A stretch of DNA of 64,000 nt from Vitrella brassicaformis (taxonomy: Eukaryota; Sar; Vitrellaceae). Shown one piece after another: positions 25,290 to 37,233 of the stretch. Where the stretch lies: assembly GCA_001179505.1 (NCBI GenBank), contig CDMY01000258.1, forward strand, positions 83,042 through 147,041, written 5' to 3'. A program made the position numbers and the translations under genes. Under the pieces are notes generated by a model. The model did no database searches. It had not been told where the DNA came from and was given only the letters and a program-made list of their open reading frames with translations. Every line of letters starts with the position of its first letter. The first letter of the stretch is position 1.

Positions 25290-27060
25290 TATCGCAAGGA
25301 GGGCAGCACTCGAAGTGGAGAGGGGCCACTATTCGATGATTGAGTTTGGACGATCGACAGGTGTCTCAAATGGCGGCAGGTTCGGCAGGCAGGCCGGTCC
25401 AGGCGAGCAATGGATGGTGAAGCAGTCGGATGGCGGTGGAGGCCAGAGGAAGCAGCAAGGCGCTGCGGCATCATCATCTGGTGGGGGCAAGTCGTCAGGT
25501 GTGGGCAAGACCGACAAGGGGCCCGGGAACCACGAGAGCATCATGAAGCCCAGGACCACCGACGGCGTCAGTCAGGAAGACCTCGACAAGTGGGCCAAGG
25601 CGGGCCTGTGTCTGCGGTGCGGCAAGGACCACGAGTACTACCGCTGCTGCAAGTGGCGGGCGGAGCTCATCGCACAGGGCTGGAAGATCCCAGCCGGGCA
25701 ACCTGCCGACAAGGGCGGTGGGGGCAGAGGGGTGGGGGCAACAATCATGCGGCCAGGCTGGCCCTCTCTGAGGAGCCGGACCCGGCTGCAGCACTCGAGC
25801 ACTCACTCACACCACTCCATCCGTCTGGTCCGCCCCCCCGCATCACCCCAGACGACTCTGCATTCTTCACCCGGACTGAGCTGACGGTCGGCCCCGACTC
25901 AACTTTGACGAGGACCGTCTGCAGCTGCCCGATGTGTGTGAGGGAAAGAGCGTCGCACTGCTGCTGGACGGGGGCAGTCAGGCCGCCGTCATGGACGGCG
26001 GCGCATCGCTGCACATCCAGGGCTCGGAACGGCCCACGCCGGGGCTGAGCATCAAGACGGCCAAGGAAGGCCAGGACCTCCACATGGAGTGCAGGGGCGA
26101 CGCTCTCATTGTCATCAAGGACAAGAATGGCGTCGAGTTGCCGATGAAGCTGAGTCATGTGTACGTCGCCCCCGACTGCGCAGCCATCCTCATCAGCGAG
26201 CGCCAACTGCACACAAGGGGTGGGGGTGTTCACAAGGTCGCTGGAGAGGCCAACTCTACTGGTATGTGGTGAACATCGACGGCATACGACAGACGCGTGT
26301 CGTCCCCCTGACGTGTGTGGCGGGCGGCTACCGCCTGATGATGCGGCCGTGGACAGAGGCCGATGACAAGAGGGCTGAGGAGATGGCGGCGAGCGTCACT
26401 GTGGGCGACGCCATGGTGACGTCATGAGATGTGCTGCTGACTGGTGGGGGCCACACACACGAGGAAGTGTGTTCGAGCGACTCGAGCGGTGATGAGAGTG
26501 ACGGTGACGGTGGGCAGCACACGGACGAGTGCGAGACCGACGGGTGCGCGGCTGACGGAGACAGGCAACTGCCAGACATGCTCATGACTGGCAAGGAGCG
26601 CCAGAACCTACTCAACGCCATGGACCTACACACCAGTGCGGGCCACAAGGGCTTCTCAGAGCTGCCGGAGCTGTCGAGGGTCCTCCGCGGCTGCCCACCC
26701 ATCCATCACCAACATCCCGGTGAAGCCTGCCTGCCCACCTTGCAACCAGGGCAAGGCCAAGAGGGCGCCCATCCGTCATCCCACCGGCCACCGCAAGGAC
26801 GCCAGACGACCAGCACAGAAGTGGCACGTCGATTGGGCACATATGCGCGGGCAGATCGGTCCTCTGGGGAGGACCTGCAGCTGGCGGTGCGGGCACCTAC
26901 AAGGCTGACGGGTCTTCACGCCGCTCAAGATGGAGGGGTCCCTCTTGGTGGCCAGCTCAAGAGCTCCCTGAGCATCACAGCCAACAATCCCCTGGGAGCC
27001 GACGTCGACATCGGCGTGTCCGAGCTGCTACGGTCCCTCTTCCAAGCCCAAGGTGAAGAG
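25290..27060 (+). mobile_element. decayed Ty1/copia fragment: gag, protease, integrase start
   Basis: The pieces are in copia order. A gag-like frame holds a zinc knuckle CLRCGKDHEYYRCC (about 25609-25650). A protease-like frame (25934..26272) has MDGGASLHI in place of the usual D-S/T-G-A, plus a conserved HVYVAPDCAAILIS segment. Next come a GAG-pre-integrase region (LHTSAGHKGFSEL near 26624-26662), then PACPPCNQGK and KWHVDWAHM near 26726-26850, the start of the integrase core. Several frame changes and stops separate them, and no RT or RNase H follows. It is therefore a dead 5' fragment. I found no LTRs. It starts right after the stop of the kinase-like gene, so the exact left edge is uncertain. 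Confidence 0.75.
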
Positions 27061-28949
27061 AGAGAGGCCGGATGCGTCAATGTCTCACCTGACCATTCAT
27101 ATGACCTAACCACTCATTTGGCGTCTCTCTCTGTGTGCGTGTGTGTCCTGTCAGGTAACGCGGGCGTCGTAATGGTCGCTTTGGCCGGCCTCTTGATGCT
27201 GCCCAACTCAGTCCAACTAAGGTGAGCCCAACAGACAAGGGGGACGGACCAATGAACGAGGCCGGCCATGTGGTATCTTCCTCCCTCCCTCCCTCCCTCT
27301 CTCTCTGAATGTGTGCATGCAGCCTCACTCCGTCTCTCCCTCGACATGTCAAGCCGAGGTCGCCACCGATAACCTGCTGGCGACTCCTTCGATGCTACAG
27401 CGGATGGATGGATGGACCATTTCCTTTTTTTTCCACCTGTTCGGTTTGTGTGCGGCGGGGCGTTTGTTTGGTCTGATCGGTCATTTGCTTTGTCGGTCGA
27501 GTGTGTGTGGCGCATGGTGCCGTCAGTGTGGCCTCGTGTGTTGCTGTGTCCATTTCGTCTGGCCGGCTGTCTTTCTGTCTGGCTGGCTGTCTGGTGTGCG
27601 TCGAATGTCTGCCGCCATTGCCACGCGTGTGCCATCCGGACACACCGACCACTGCGGCAAGAGTTGACTTCTTCTTAGAGAACGTCTGTCTGTCGTGTCG
27701 CCTCTCTGTCTGTCTGGCAGTCTCTCTGTCTGGCTGTCTGGCTGTCTGTCTGCCTTTCTGCCGCGGCTGCATTGAATTATGTGGTGTGCTGTGATGTGAT
27801 GTGATGTGGCGCGGCTGCACTACACACTGACCGACTGACTCATACGTGGACGATGTGCTGCCTGCAATGTGCTGCATTGATGCCATGCCGTCCGCTTACT
27901 GACTGACTGGCTCATACTGAGAAAGGCGGAATCGACGCCCACCTGGCCTCACGCACACATCAGCTCACCACGGGCAGTACGGTACTTGATAGAGCCAGTT
28001 GGGGTCACGCGTGTGCGATAAGCGAACGATGCCCAGGCGCAGGCAGGCATACCGTCGTTTCTGTCCTCCCACGCATGACATGACGCTGCTGCTGCTGCTG
28101 CTGCTGCTGACGCATTTGAGGGTTCCCCTTGCACTTTGCGCTAGATTTGTCTGTGCTCTTCTGAGAGACGGCACATCCATCCATCCAGTGTGACGCAGCT
28201 GGCGTGAAGGGTGGGTGGATGCGTGGTACGTTGACTGACGACCATGGACCGCTGCTGCAGTCATGATGTGGTGGCTGCATGATGAACCTACTGTGTGTTG
28301 ATGTGTCGCTTGCTCGGCTGGTTTGTCCTTTTAGCGAGAGACTCGAGCTCTTCTTACTCGTTTTATTCGTTTTGGATGAGTGAATGGGAAATACGGACCG
28401 CTGGTTGATTTGATACCCAACCCACGCACACGACTTATCGTTTTGGAGTCCTGGCAAGCCGACCCATTCTTCCCTCCCTCTTGTTTCCCCCGCTGTGACC
28501 ACACACTCGTACACCCGGACCTTTAAACACCACACCACACAAACGCATCCACACCGCATCCACTCATCCAGCCATGCAGCCAGGCCAACGAGTGAACCCG
28601 TTTCTGTCTCCCTGTGTCCCTTACTGGTAGCGATAGATCCCTCCCTCCCTCTCCACTCACTTAGTCAAACCTGCCTGTCTGTCTATTTGCCTGCCAGCAC
28701 ACAGCCGACAAACATCTCTCCCCCCGTCCCTCTCGCAGTCCCTCTCGCAGGCAGTGAAAAAAGAACCGCGCAAGCGAAATACAGCAGCCCCCTTCCGATC
28801 CACCAATCCCTCACAGACAGCATCCATCGAGGCGACAAAGACGTGTGTACACAGACGGCGAAAGCAAAGTGACTGAGTGTGTGTGGGTCTCAACAAACTG
28901 CGGTTCTGTATGCGTGTGTGTACGTGTGCATGTTATCCATAATGTACGT
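27061..28949. other. gene-free stretch with a dispersed repeat
   Basis: It holds the first copy of repeat R2 (27583-27800), a CTG run at 28085-28109, and TCTG tracts. No supported gene is present. Confidence 0.45.
27583..27800 (+). repeat. dispersed repeat R2, copy 1
   Basis: A segment of about 100 bp from GGTGTGCGTCGAATGTCTGC to TTAGAGAACGTCTGTCTG is almost identical to 54996-55100. Flanking TCTG tracts and a downstream GCTGCATTGAATT block are shared as well. It carries no open frame of note. Confidence 0.85.
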
Positions 28950-31548
28950 CTACGGTGGTCCCTCCATGACAACATCGTCTGCGGCAGAACCAGCACCACC
29001 ACCACTGCCACTGCCACCATCAGCAGCAACAGTAGCGGCAGCGGCAGCAGCAGCAGCAGCAGCCTGTGACGGCAACTCCTCACCTGAAAGACACACAACA
29101 CAACACAACACATGTACCTCTGCCCGCACCTTTCCACCAGTGCCTCCCTCTCTCTTTCCGCCCGCCCGGGATACTTACCACCCCCAGAAGCAGCAGCAGT
29201 ATCCTTGTGCTGCGTGTGTGTGTCCTCCTTGACCCCGTTTGCCTCCGATGGCCCGCTGCACTGGTCGGTCGACACCTCACCAAACGGCACAGACGCACCG
29301 GGGGCGGAGATGGGGGCAGGTACGGCACCCCCAACACTCGCAGCACCAGGCTGATCACCATCACGCATATCATCACCGGCGGCTGCAGGGCCAGCAGCAG
29401 GGCTGTGGTCTGGCTGCTCGGCCTGCATCCCTACCGCCACTCCCGCCGCCATTGCCTCGGCGAATGGGGGCGGCTCGGCGAGCGGCTCGCTGCCGCCCTC
29501 CGTGCCCCTTAATCCCATCCCCGCCAACGCTCTTATCTCGTCTCTGTAGCTGGTGGCCGCCGTGATGGCCTCCTGCACGTGGATGTAGGTGTCTCCCATG
29601 ACCTCGAAGCGCCGCTCGTCACTGTCGCCCACTGCCTTGACGGCAATGACCACCTTGCGCGAGAGGGAGAGCTTGCAGATCTTCATGCCGAGGTCCCGCC
29701 CCTGCTCGCGCTTGAGCATGTCCTTCATGGCGCTCCGGGTGCAGCTCAGCAGGTGCTCGTAAGCCAGGGGCTCATGGGGAGTCAGGTGCCATGCGATGGG
29801 CGGCTGGGGGGCCCGGCCGGCTTGCGATGGACTGGCCGTCTCCAAAACAGCAGCGGCAGGGGAGCCCTCCACTCCTTCCATGCCCTCGTTCTCGCCCTCC
29901 ATGCCCTCGCCAGCAGCAGGGGACCGCTGCATGTCCATCGCTATGGCGCCTTCAGGCTGCTGCTCGTCGCCCTCCAGCACAGTGGGAAGAGAAGTGCCGC
30001 GACCCCTCTTGCGCCCCCGCCCAGCCGACACGCCACCCCTACCTCTACCCCGCCCCCTGCCACGCGACGAACGGCCCCGCCCTCTGGAAGGTGACTTCTC
30101 GAACACCACACCGGCACCCTCGCCCCCGTCCGAAGGTGACGGGTGCTTACGTGGCCTGCCGGGCTTGCGCTTGACGGCGGGGATGAGTGGGAGGGGCAGC
30201 AGGGGCTGCTCGGTGTGTGCTGCGGCAGCAGCCGTGGGTGAGAGGTCCTCGTCTTGATCTTGGTCAGGGTGTGGCGGGAGCATGGGCTGGTCTTCGCTCT
30301 GCTGGGTGATGGAGGACGACTCGCGGGACACCCGACGCATCTTGGGTTTCCGTGGCGGTGCCAGGGGCACAGGGCCGCCCTCGTCTCCCTCGAGCTCACC
30401 ACCCTCGCCCTCATCCTGATCCTCGGCCTCGTCCGGCATTGCCAGCGCCCGCTTGGATGGCTCCATCTGCGCCTCGTCATCGGCGGCAGCCCCCTCCTTC
30501 TTGAGGCGTCTCTTCGGCTGCCGGCTGCTGCCGAGCCGCAGGCGTCTGCCGTCGTCCACAGGGGCCCGTGGTGCGACGCCGTTTTTGGCCAGGAGGGCGT
30601 GGCGGACGTTCATGGCCTCCTGGATGATCTGCTGGGCGGTCTTGCCCGGCACCACGTGGACCGTCTGTGTGTCCCGCTCGCCCTTTTTGCCGCCACTGGC
30701 CTCGTCGACGCGCTTCGGCACCGCCACACGGATGCTGGCGCGCTCGCCGTCCCGCACCTCCCGCCGCATGAGGGTCATGTAGAGGCTGCCCGAGAAGGTC
30801 ACCCTCAGGCGCTTGATCTCGTTGTCCACCTGTTGGATGAGGCTGAGGGACGATGGCGGCGAGCTGCCCCCTGCGCCCGCCGGCTCGCTCCACCGCCGCT
30901 TGTCGCGCCGCAGCAGCATGCTGTCGGACTGCTCCTCCGTGACGGCGCGGCGCACTCTCTTGGCCGCCGACGATTGTGTTGGTGGCTTCTTGGTGTCATT
31001 GTTCTCCTTCTTTATGTGTGGCATGGCGATGGGCTTGTCATCGTCGCTGCTGGACTCGTCAGGCGACTCGTCTACAGGTATGCCGGGGACGATGCCCACC
31101 TCACACGCGAGGGCGTCGCGGGACTGACAGGCCTTCTTGAGTGCGTCGAGGAGCGCGTGTGCGTTGCGGTTGAAGGGCTTGAGGACGTCCTGACGCGACA
31201 TGCCGTTGTGGCTCACCTTGACAACGTAACCGGACTCCTTGCGCGACCAGCTGATGTACCGGTGACCCAATGCTGCACAAAGTCAGACCAATGTGTGTGT
31301 GTGTGTGTGTGCCCCTTGTGTGTCCATTGTGTGTCGTCTGCGGTGTGCTGTGCTGTGTACCTTTTGTGTATGCGTTGGCCCAGGTAGGTGCTTTGTCCGC
31401 TAGCTTGAGCAGCAGCTTAGTGGCGAAGTCCTGCTGCTCCTTCTTGGTCAACACGCCCTCGTGCGCATGACGAAGGAAACGATTCTGAACCACTGAATGA
31501 CATTACACACGACCACACACACGTGATGACGCATGCGCATCGAGTGAA

Positions 31549-31582
<34 letters not shown>

Positions 31583-33805
31583 TCTCTCTGTGCGCCTTAC
31601 GTGTAGGCGTCTTCTGCTTGCCGTGCGATTCCAGCTTCTGGAAGATCAGTCCCTTCTCCACCGGGTCCGCCCGCTTGAGCCGCGCGACCACCTCCATCGC
31701 CCGCCACAGCCCCTCCTTTCTCTCGTGCTGCGCCGCGAACCGACGCCGCATCGCCGGGTCTCTCTCGAAGAACCCCTGGTTGTCCTTGATCAACATGTTC
31801 CGCAGGTGGGCCTCGAACCGCGGCTGCAGCTTATTGCCCTCCAGCACGTAGGTGGCGTCAGATGAGATCTTGTGGGGGTGGAGGTTGAACAGAAGGGGGT
31901 AGGGATTGCGCGAGGGCGACGGGGGGCTGGACGGGGCGATGCGCTTCGGTGGCCGCGACGGCACAGCCGACTTGGCCGGTTTGCGAGGGGCTTTGGGCGG
32001 TGGCGGGGCGGCGGATGGCGTCGAGGGCGCCTCGTCGTCATGCGGATCGTCTATGGATGATTCGTCCTCGTGTCGTGCGGGTGGGGGTGTGGGCGGTGGC
32101 CTCTTGGCCTTGATGGGACGCTTAGCCGAGAACCCACCACTGGGCGTCCACTCCTCCTCTGCGTCGCCCCTCGCCCGCGATCTGCCCCGACCGCCGCCCC
32201 GCCCCCTTCCTCTCCCACGCCCCCTCTCTCTCGTGGGCTCGTGTGCGACGGGCAGCCGCAGGGGCAAATCCTCATCGCTGTTGACGTTGTTGTCCTGCCC
32301 ATTGTGCGGCATCTTGCTCGGCCAGCTGACCCCTCTGTCATCCTCCGCCTGGCGAACGTGTTCCTCGGCCAACATGAGGGCCTTGTTCAGGGCGGCAGTC
32401 AGGCCGCCCTCCGTCACGGCGCCGTCACCCTCCGGAGCCGCGGTGAAGGACAGCTGGCCGTCGGCCGCCGGGAGGCCGTCGAGGGTCAGAACGAAGGCGT
32501 TCTGGTCGGCGGAGAAGCGGAGGATCTCTTCAGGGTGAGCGAACTTGTCACGGAGGAAGGCGTTGTTCTGCTGGGCCCATCGGTGATGGAGCAGGGCCAT
32601 GGCCATGGCCGCTGTGGTGTTGGTGGTGGTGTCTTGGCAGGTTGACGTGGCGGGCTGCTGTGGGGGCAGTAGGTGGGGGAGGGCCGGGTTGGCCATTGGG
32701 TCGGCCGCGTCACCACTGGTGGGAATGGGATAAAGGTGAGAGGGGTGGGGGAGGGGGAGGGATGGGGCTGGACCACCGCTAGACGCAGCCGCAGCTGCAG
32801 AGAACGAACCTGAGGGCACACCATGACACACGAGAGATGAGTGGAGTTGACTGCTTTTCGATCGCTTCCCATTGCTTACCATGCTGGTCGTTCTTGTCGT
32901 CGGCGATCTGTGTGCCATCCGTGGCGGATGCGGGCGGTGTCCTCTTCCCGCGGCTCCTCGGTGAGACGATCGTGGGCGGCCGTGGCCCCACACCACCCGA
33001 CGCCCTGGGCGGCCCGACCTCCCTCCCGATGCTCATGTGGCCCTCGTGCGCCCGCATCACCTCCTCGGCTGACGTGGGCATCGGATGCGCACCCGCGGCC
33101 CTTGAGCTGGCTGGTGCTGCCATTGGCACCGGCGGCGGTTGCATCATCAGGTGATGCGGCGGCAGATACATGCCCTGTGGCGGCATGAAGCAGGGCGGGA
33201 AGAAATACGGATGGGGTGGGGGTGGGGGGAACGCCATGGCTGGGTGTGGCTGTTGGGAGTGAGGGGGGTGAGAAAGGGGCTCGGGGTGAGCGGGTGACGT
33301 TGTGCAGTTGGCGTCGTTGCCGGGGACGACGTCCACCTCAACCGGATCCTCTGGGGGCGGCAACACGGGAATCCTTGAGGGCAAGGGCGGCGCCGAGAGA
33401 GACATCGGCGCGTCTACCTGAGGGAGGGAAGAAAGCAACACCGATGCGCGTGTGCATGAGCCCATCCACTAATGCCTCCCTCCCTCCCTCCCTCCTTACG
33501 TCATGATGGTTATGCAGCTGCGATGAGGGCACTGGAGTCCCCAAACGGCCCATGTGGACACCGCCTTCGACAACAACAACGGGGTCATGCCCTCCGGCTA
33601 CTCCCCGGCGCCGCGCAGGGGAGTCGTGCTGCTGCATGGCGACGTCAGCGGAGGCTGAGGACCCCCCCGCATGTCCGCCACGACTCTCTGCGTTCCCAAC
33701 GCGGCTCTCCATCAGCTGAGCTGCCCCGTTGGTGCTGCCTCGCGGGTCAGGTGTGTGTCTGTCGGCGGATGACAGGACGGGGAGGTGCGAGGGCTGGCTC
33801 AGCAT
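28950..33805 (-). CDS. AP2-like / AT-hook nuclear protein with Pro/His-rich N-terminus
   Basis: The model is complement(join(28950..29083, 29179..31272, 31361..31492, 31601..32809, 32880..33417, 33500..33805)), 1470 residues, all phases agreeing. The first three exons are close copies of the B-A-B exons of the kinase-like gene at 19.4-25.3 kb, introns included. Exon 3 then continues through an Arg/Gly-rich stretch into unique sequence. Exon 5 begins an AP2-like unit (GHRYISWSRKESGYVVKV, then FNRNAHALLDALKKA). Two weaker look-alikes follow (MTLMRREVRDGERASIRVAV...; KLSLSRKVVIAVKAV...EAITAA). An AT-hook core, KRKPGRPRKH, and an Arg/Gly-rich block lie between the last two. The C-terminus is an Ala-run and a Gly/Ser tail. 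A nuclear DNA-binding role is inferred. The AP2 assignment is by pattern and could be wrong. The ATG at 33805 is the first in frame; an upstream exon is possible. Confidence 0.72.
31552..31581. repeat. TC dinucleotide run
   Basis: About 15 TC units lie inside the intron between exons 3 and 4 of the AP2-like gene. Confidence 0.85.
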
Positions 33806-34046
33806 GGCACACACATGCGCCGAGGCGATGTGGCGGCCACACGAAACACAAGGGGGTGATTCTTGGACGGATAGTTCTCGGACTGAGAGTTTGGCAGGGA
33901 GGTCGTCACGCCAAAGAGAGCTGTCCTTCTACGAATGCAGGCGTTTGTTCGCCTCCTCGTCACAAAGCTCGCACGCCTAGGGTGCGGTGTGAAACCGCCG
34001 CTGCTGCTGCTCTGGAGAGAGGAACTGTGAGGTCATCGGGTGCGCG
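33806..34046. promoter_or_regulatory. divergent upstream region
   Basis: 241 bp separate the AP2-like gene (-) from the next gene (+). No recognisable core motif was found. Part may be transcribed 5' UTR. Confidence 0.3.
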
Positions 34047-35689
34047 ATGGAAGATGCCGACAAGGATTTCGTACTATCATATGGTGATGAGCCATCATCT
34101 ATCGAGGACACGCTGAGGAACATGCAACAGGACGGCCTGATGCACGGTGATGGTGATGAGGGCCTCATCGACTACCTCACGCTGCCCTCTTTGCCCGACG
34201 TCAATGACTCTTCGATGGAACACATCACGTAAGCCACAGAAGACTAACTTGTCACGCACAGACAGGATCTCATGACATGGGTCTGTGCGCTGCCATTCGT
34301 CCATCGATCAGGTCAGCGTGTGTGCTTAATGAGGCGCAAAGGCTGCGGGAGTGCCCTGAGGCGCAGGAGGACAGAGAGCGGTGGAGGCTGTTCAACCGGT
34401 AAGAACACAACTTACACATTGCCGAGTTACTCGGTGATTTTCGATGCCCTGTGTGTTTCCTGCAGGTCACTTCCCCTCCACGGCCGGCTGTCGAAACATG
34501 GCGACCACATGTCCTCACCCAAGGTGGCCACAGCCGCGTCTGTTACCTGCTCTGAGAGCCCTGCAGAACGCCAACCTCCGTCGCTGTCGCAACCAAACGG
34601 GTCTATGAATGGGGCGTCGAGTGGCGGCGGGCTGAGGGCAGCGCTGCGGAAGGCACTGCTAGGCGGAGGGGAGGGATCCGACGAGGTCACCCGATGCTTA
34701 CACGAGGTGCGTAGGTCTCACACGCAATACATCTACACATTCGCTGACCGTATTTTGTGTGCGGTGGTCAGGCGTCCACCGCTCTGTTGAGGTATCGCTG
34801 CGCACCTCCTCGCGTGTCTGCGTCAGTCCAGGAGTGCGCGAGGCGCCGCCACGGCAGCATCTGCGAGCGGATCGCACTGAAGTGGCGGGAGAGTGCCCCT
34901 GCTGCTGCGTCGACAGACAACGGTGCTGACCCGCCGCCGCCGCCTCCTCCTCCGTCACAATCCATTGAGGAAGCCACCCCAGCGCCCTCCCAGCCCTCTC
35001 TCCCCCCTGCTGCCGGCCTGCCAGCTGTCCCCTCCGTCAGCACACGGCAAGGCAGCAACAGCAAGTGGCTGGACTCCCTGCCGCCCAGGAAGGGCCGAGC
35101 TGTGCAGCTCATCGATACGGAAGAGGCAAACAAGAGCAGGAAGCGCAAAGCGGGCGACGGGGAGGATGGGAGGAGCCCCAGGGTGCGTCAGCACACACCT
35201 GTGGGCAGCACCGGCAAGATGCAGCTGCGCAGCAGGTGGGGATCGGATGGGTGGCACGGGTTGACGCGAAAAACACTTCCAGCTAACGGATTGCTGCTGT
35301 CCCCATCTTTCCTTTTCAGGACTGGTCGTCGTGGCGGTTCCTCCTCGTCTGCCGTCATGGACGCCAAGGCCTTCGTCAGCAACTTCGAGGCCAACGTTGA
35401 CAGGGCCATGGCCGCAGCGGCTGACGGAGATGCAGATGCCCGTGTATGCGAGCCCTCCCCTGCCCTCCCCCCTGCACAGCCCCCCACAGCCGCCATCGAG
35501 GCCTGTGCTGCTGACCAAGGAAAGACGACCGAGCGGCCCAAGGCGGCGAGGGGCAAGAGGAGACACAGGCGTCGGGGACACGACCGGAGGAGCTGGGAGG
35601 CACGCCCGTATGTGACGGGCGGGAAAGCGGCTGTGAGCAGTGAGGATCTGCCGGAGTACGAGAGGGGCCTGTTGCCAAAGCCAGACTAG
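34047..35689 (+). CDS. five-exon gene, function unknown, basic C-terminus
   Basis: The model is join(34047..34228, 34312..34398, 34466..34706, 34772..35235, 35320..35689), 447 residues, with consistent phases. The N-terminus is acidic (MEDADKDFVLSYGDE, EGLIDYLTLPSLPD). A charged helix (NEAQRLRECPEAQEDRERW) follows. After it come a Ser/Gly-rich part, a run of eight prolines, and basic patches that could be nuclear signals (KSRKRKAGDG; RGKRRHRRRGHDRR). Acidic N-terminus plus basic C-terminus suggests a nuclear protein, but no domain is recognised. It is divergent from the AP2-like gene. Confidence 0.72.
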
Positions 35690-37233
35690 TGTGTGGGCGA
35701 AATGTGAGGGCTCACTGGAGAGGGAGGGTGTCTGTGTATCTGTCTGTGTGAGAAGACGTGTGTGTGAGTCATGTGTGCTCATCGTGCTCACAGACGATGG
35801 GGTGCGTGATGACGTACGTCGAAGCCCTTGAGGCAGCCAAGGCAGTGAAGACAAAAAAGGGACACACACTGCATATACAGACCTTCAGCGAGCGACAGAG
35901 GTGATCAACCCCAGCGAAATACCCGGTGTCAGTAAGAATAGCGGATGAACGTCGGACTATTCTTGCTTACGCCAGGTATCTCACTCGGGTCGATGACCTC
36001 GAAGCCCTTGAGGTTGCCGTCTTCGTGTACACAAAGTGGTCAGCTTTCCCTAGTTAGTTGTGTAGGTGGATGGGGTCTGCTCAGACACAGAGAGACGCTT
36101 GTGTTCGTTCCCATGCGTTGAAGGTTTTGGATGCGTCTTGATGTTCGGACAGTGGTGTTGATAATTAATCGCACTCACTCACTCACTCACCATGCAGTAG
36201 TGGTGACAGACAGACAGACGCGTCAGCCAGTCAGGCAGTATCCATCCATCCATCCATTCGTGCATCCATTGGTCCACACTCACTCAGACGGCCACTTGTC
36301 ACTCACTCGCGCATCCAGACCTCTATCCCTCTCCCTGTCCCCCTTCCCTCCCTCTGTCTCTGTGTCTGTCTGTGTCTGTGTCGGTCGTTCACATCGAGTC
36401 CTTTTTCTTCTTCTTCTTCTTCTTCTTCTTCTCGATGTCTGCGATCATCTTAGCGATGTCCTTCACCAAGCTCTTGGCGATGTCCTTCGCTTGGTGGCCG
36501 CCATCGCCAAGATGATCAAAGACATCGAGAAGAAGAAGGATGGATCGACCGACACAGACAGAGGATCTGGTAGCCTGTTTCCGTCTCTCCCTCTCTCTCT
36601 CTCTCTCTCTCTGAGTGTGTGTGTGTCATGTGGCCACACAGTGTGTGTCGTGATTGACCTAGGTGTCATTTGGACACCCAGGTCTCTCTCGGTTCCTTCC
36701 ACAAGCCGAGGGTCAATGCCAATGAAGGTGAAAACCATCACCATTCATACACACACATGCAAGCATGACATGAAATCATCCATAGCTCTCCTCGGCCGTT
36801 GTGGCACGTGCCGGTGCCGCCGCACTCTTCGGCGTCTAGCTACGACCCCCCGACCCTCCAGGAAGCGTTCCAGCCAGACACAAGAGAGCGATATGGATAC
36901 AGCAGGCGCACACGGAAGCATGCATCAAACTGTACACCACATCCGTGTGGCCCCCAGCTCTCTGATGATCAGTGAGTGACTCATGCAATCGTCAAGTCAG
37001 CAAGGCACATGAGTGGAGTGGGCCAAATGCGCTCCTGCACCTCATCGAACGCCATTGGGATCGCTCATGGCCCATGGCATGGCCACAAACGACACGCATG
37101 GTCTCAATGAGGTACAGAGGAACCGCCGGCACCACTGACGTGACAACGGCATCCCACGCCACCACACAGACACCAATGACAAGCCAGGAATCTTCCACAA
37201 GTACGCACATCCTCAAGCAGGCCACCCACCCAG
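35690..37233. other. gene-free stretch holding foldback repeat R1
   Basis: It contains R1 copy 1, a TC run near 36590-36611 and TG tracts. No supported gene is present. Confidence 0.45.
36050..36540. repeat. dispersed repeat R1 with terminal foldback, copy 1
   Basis: About 490 bp matches 63333-63842 almost base for base, from GGATGGGGTCTGCTCAGACA onward. At its right end a (TTC)n-CGATGTCTGCGATCATCTTAG arm (about 36404-36458) is followed by the reverse complement (CCAAGATGATCAAAGACATCG then (AGA)n, about 36506-36540). This could form a long hairpin. Confidence 0.85.
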
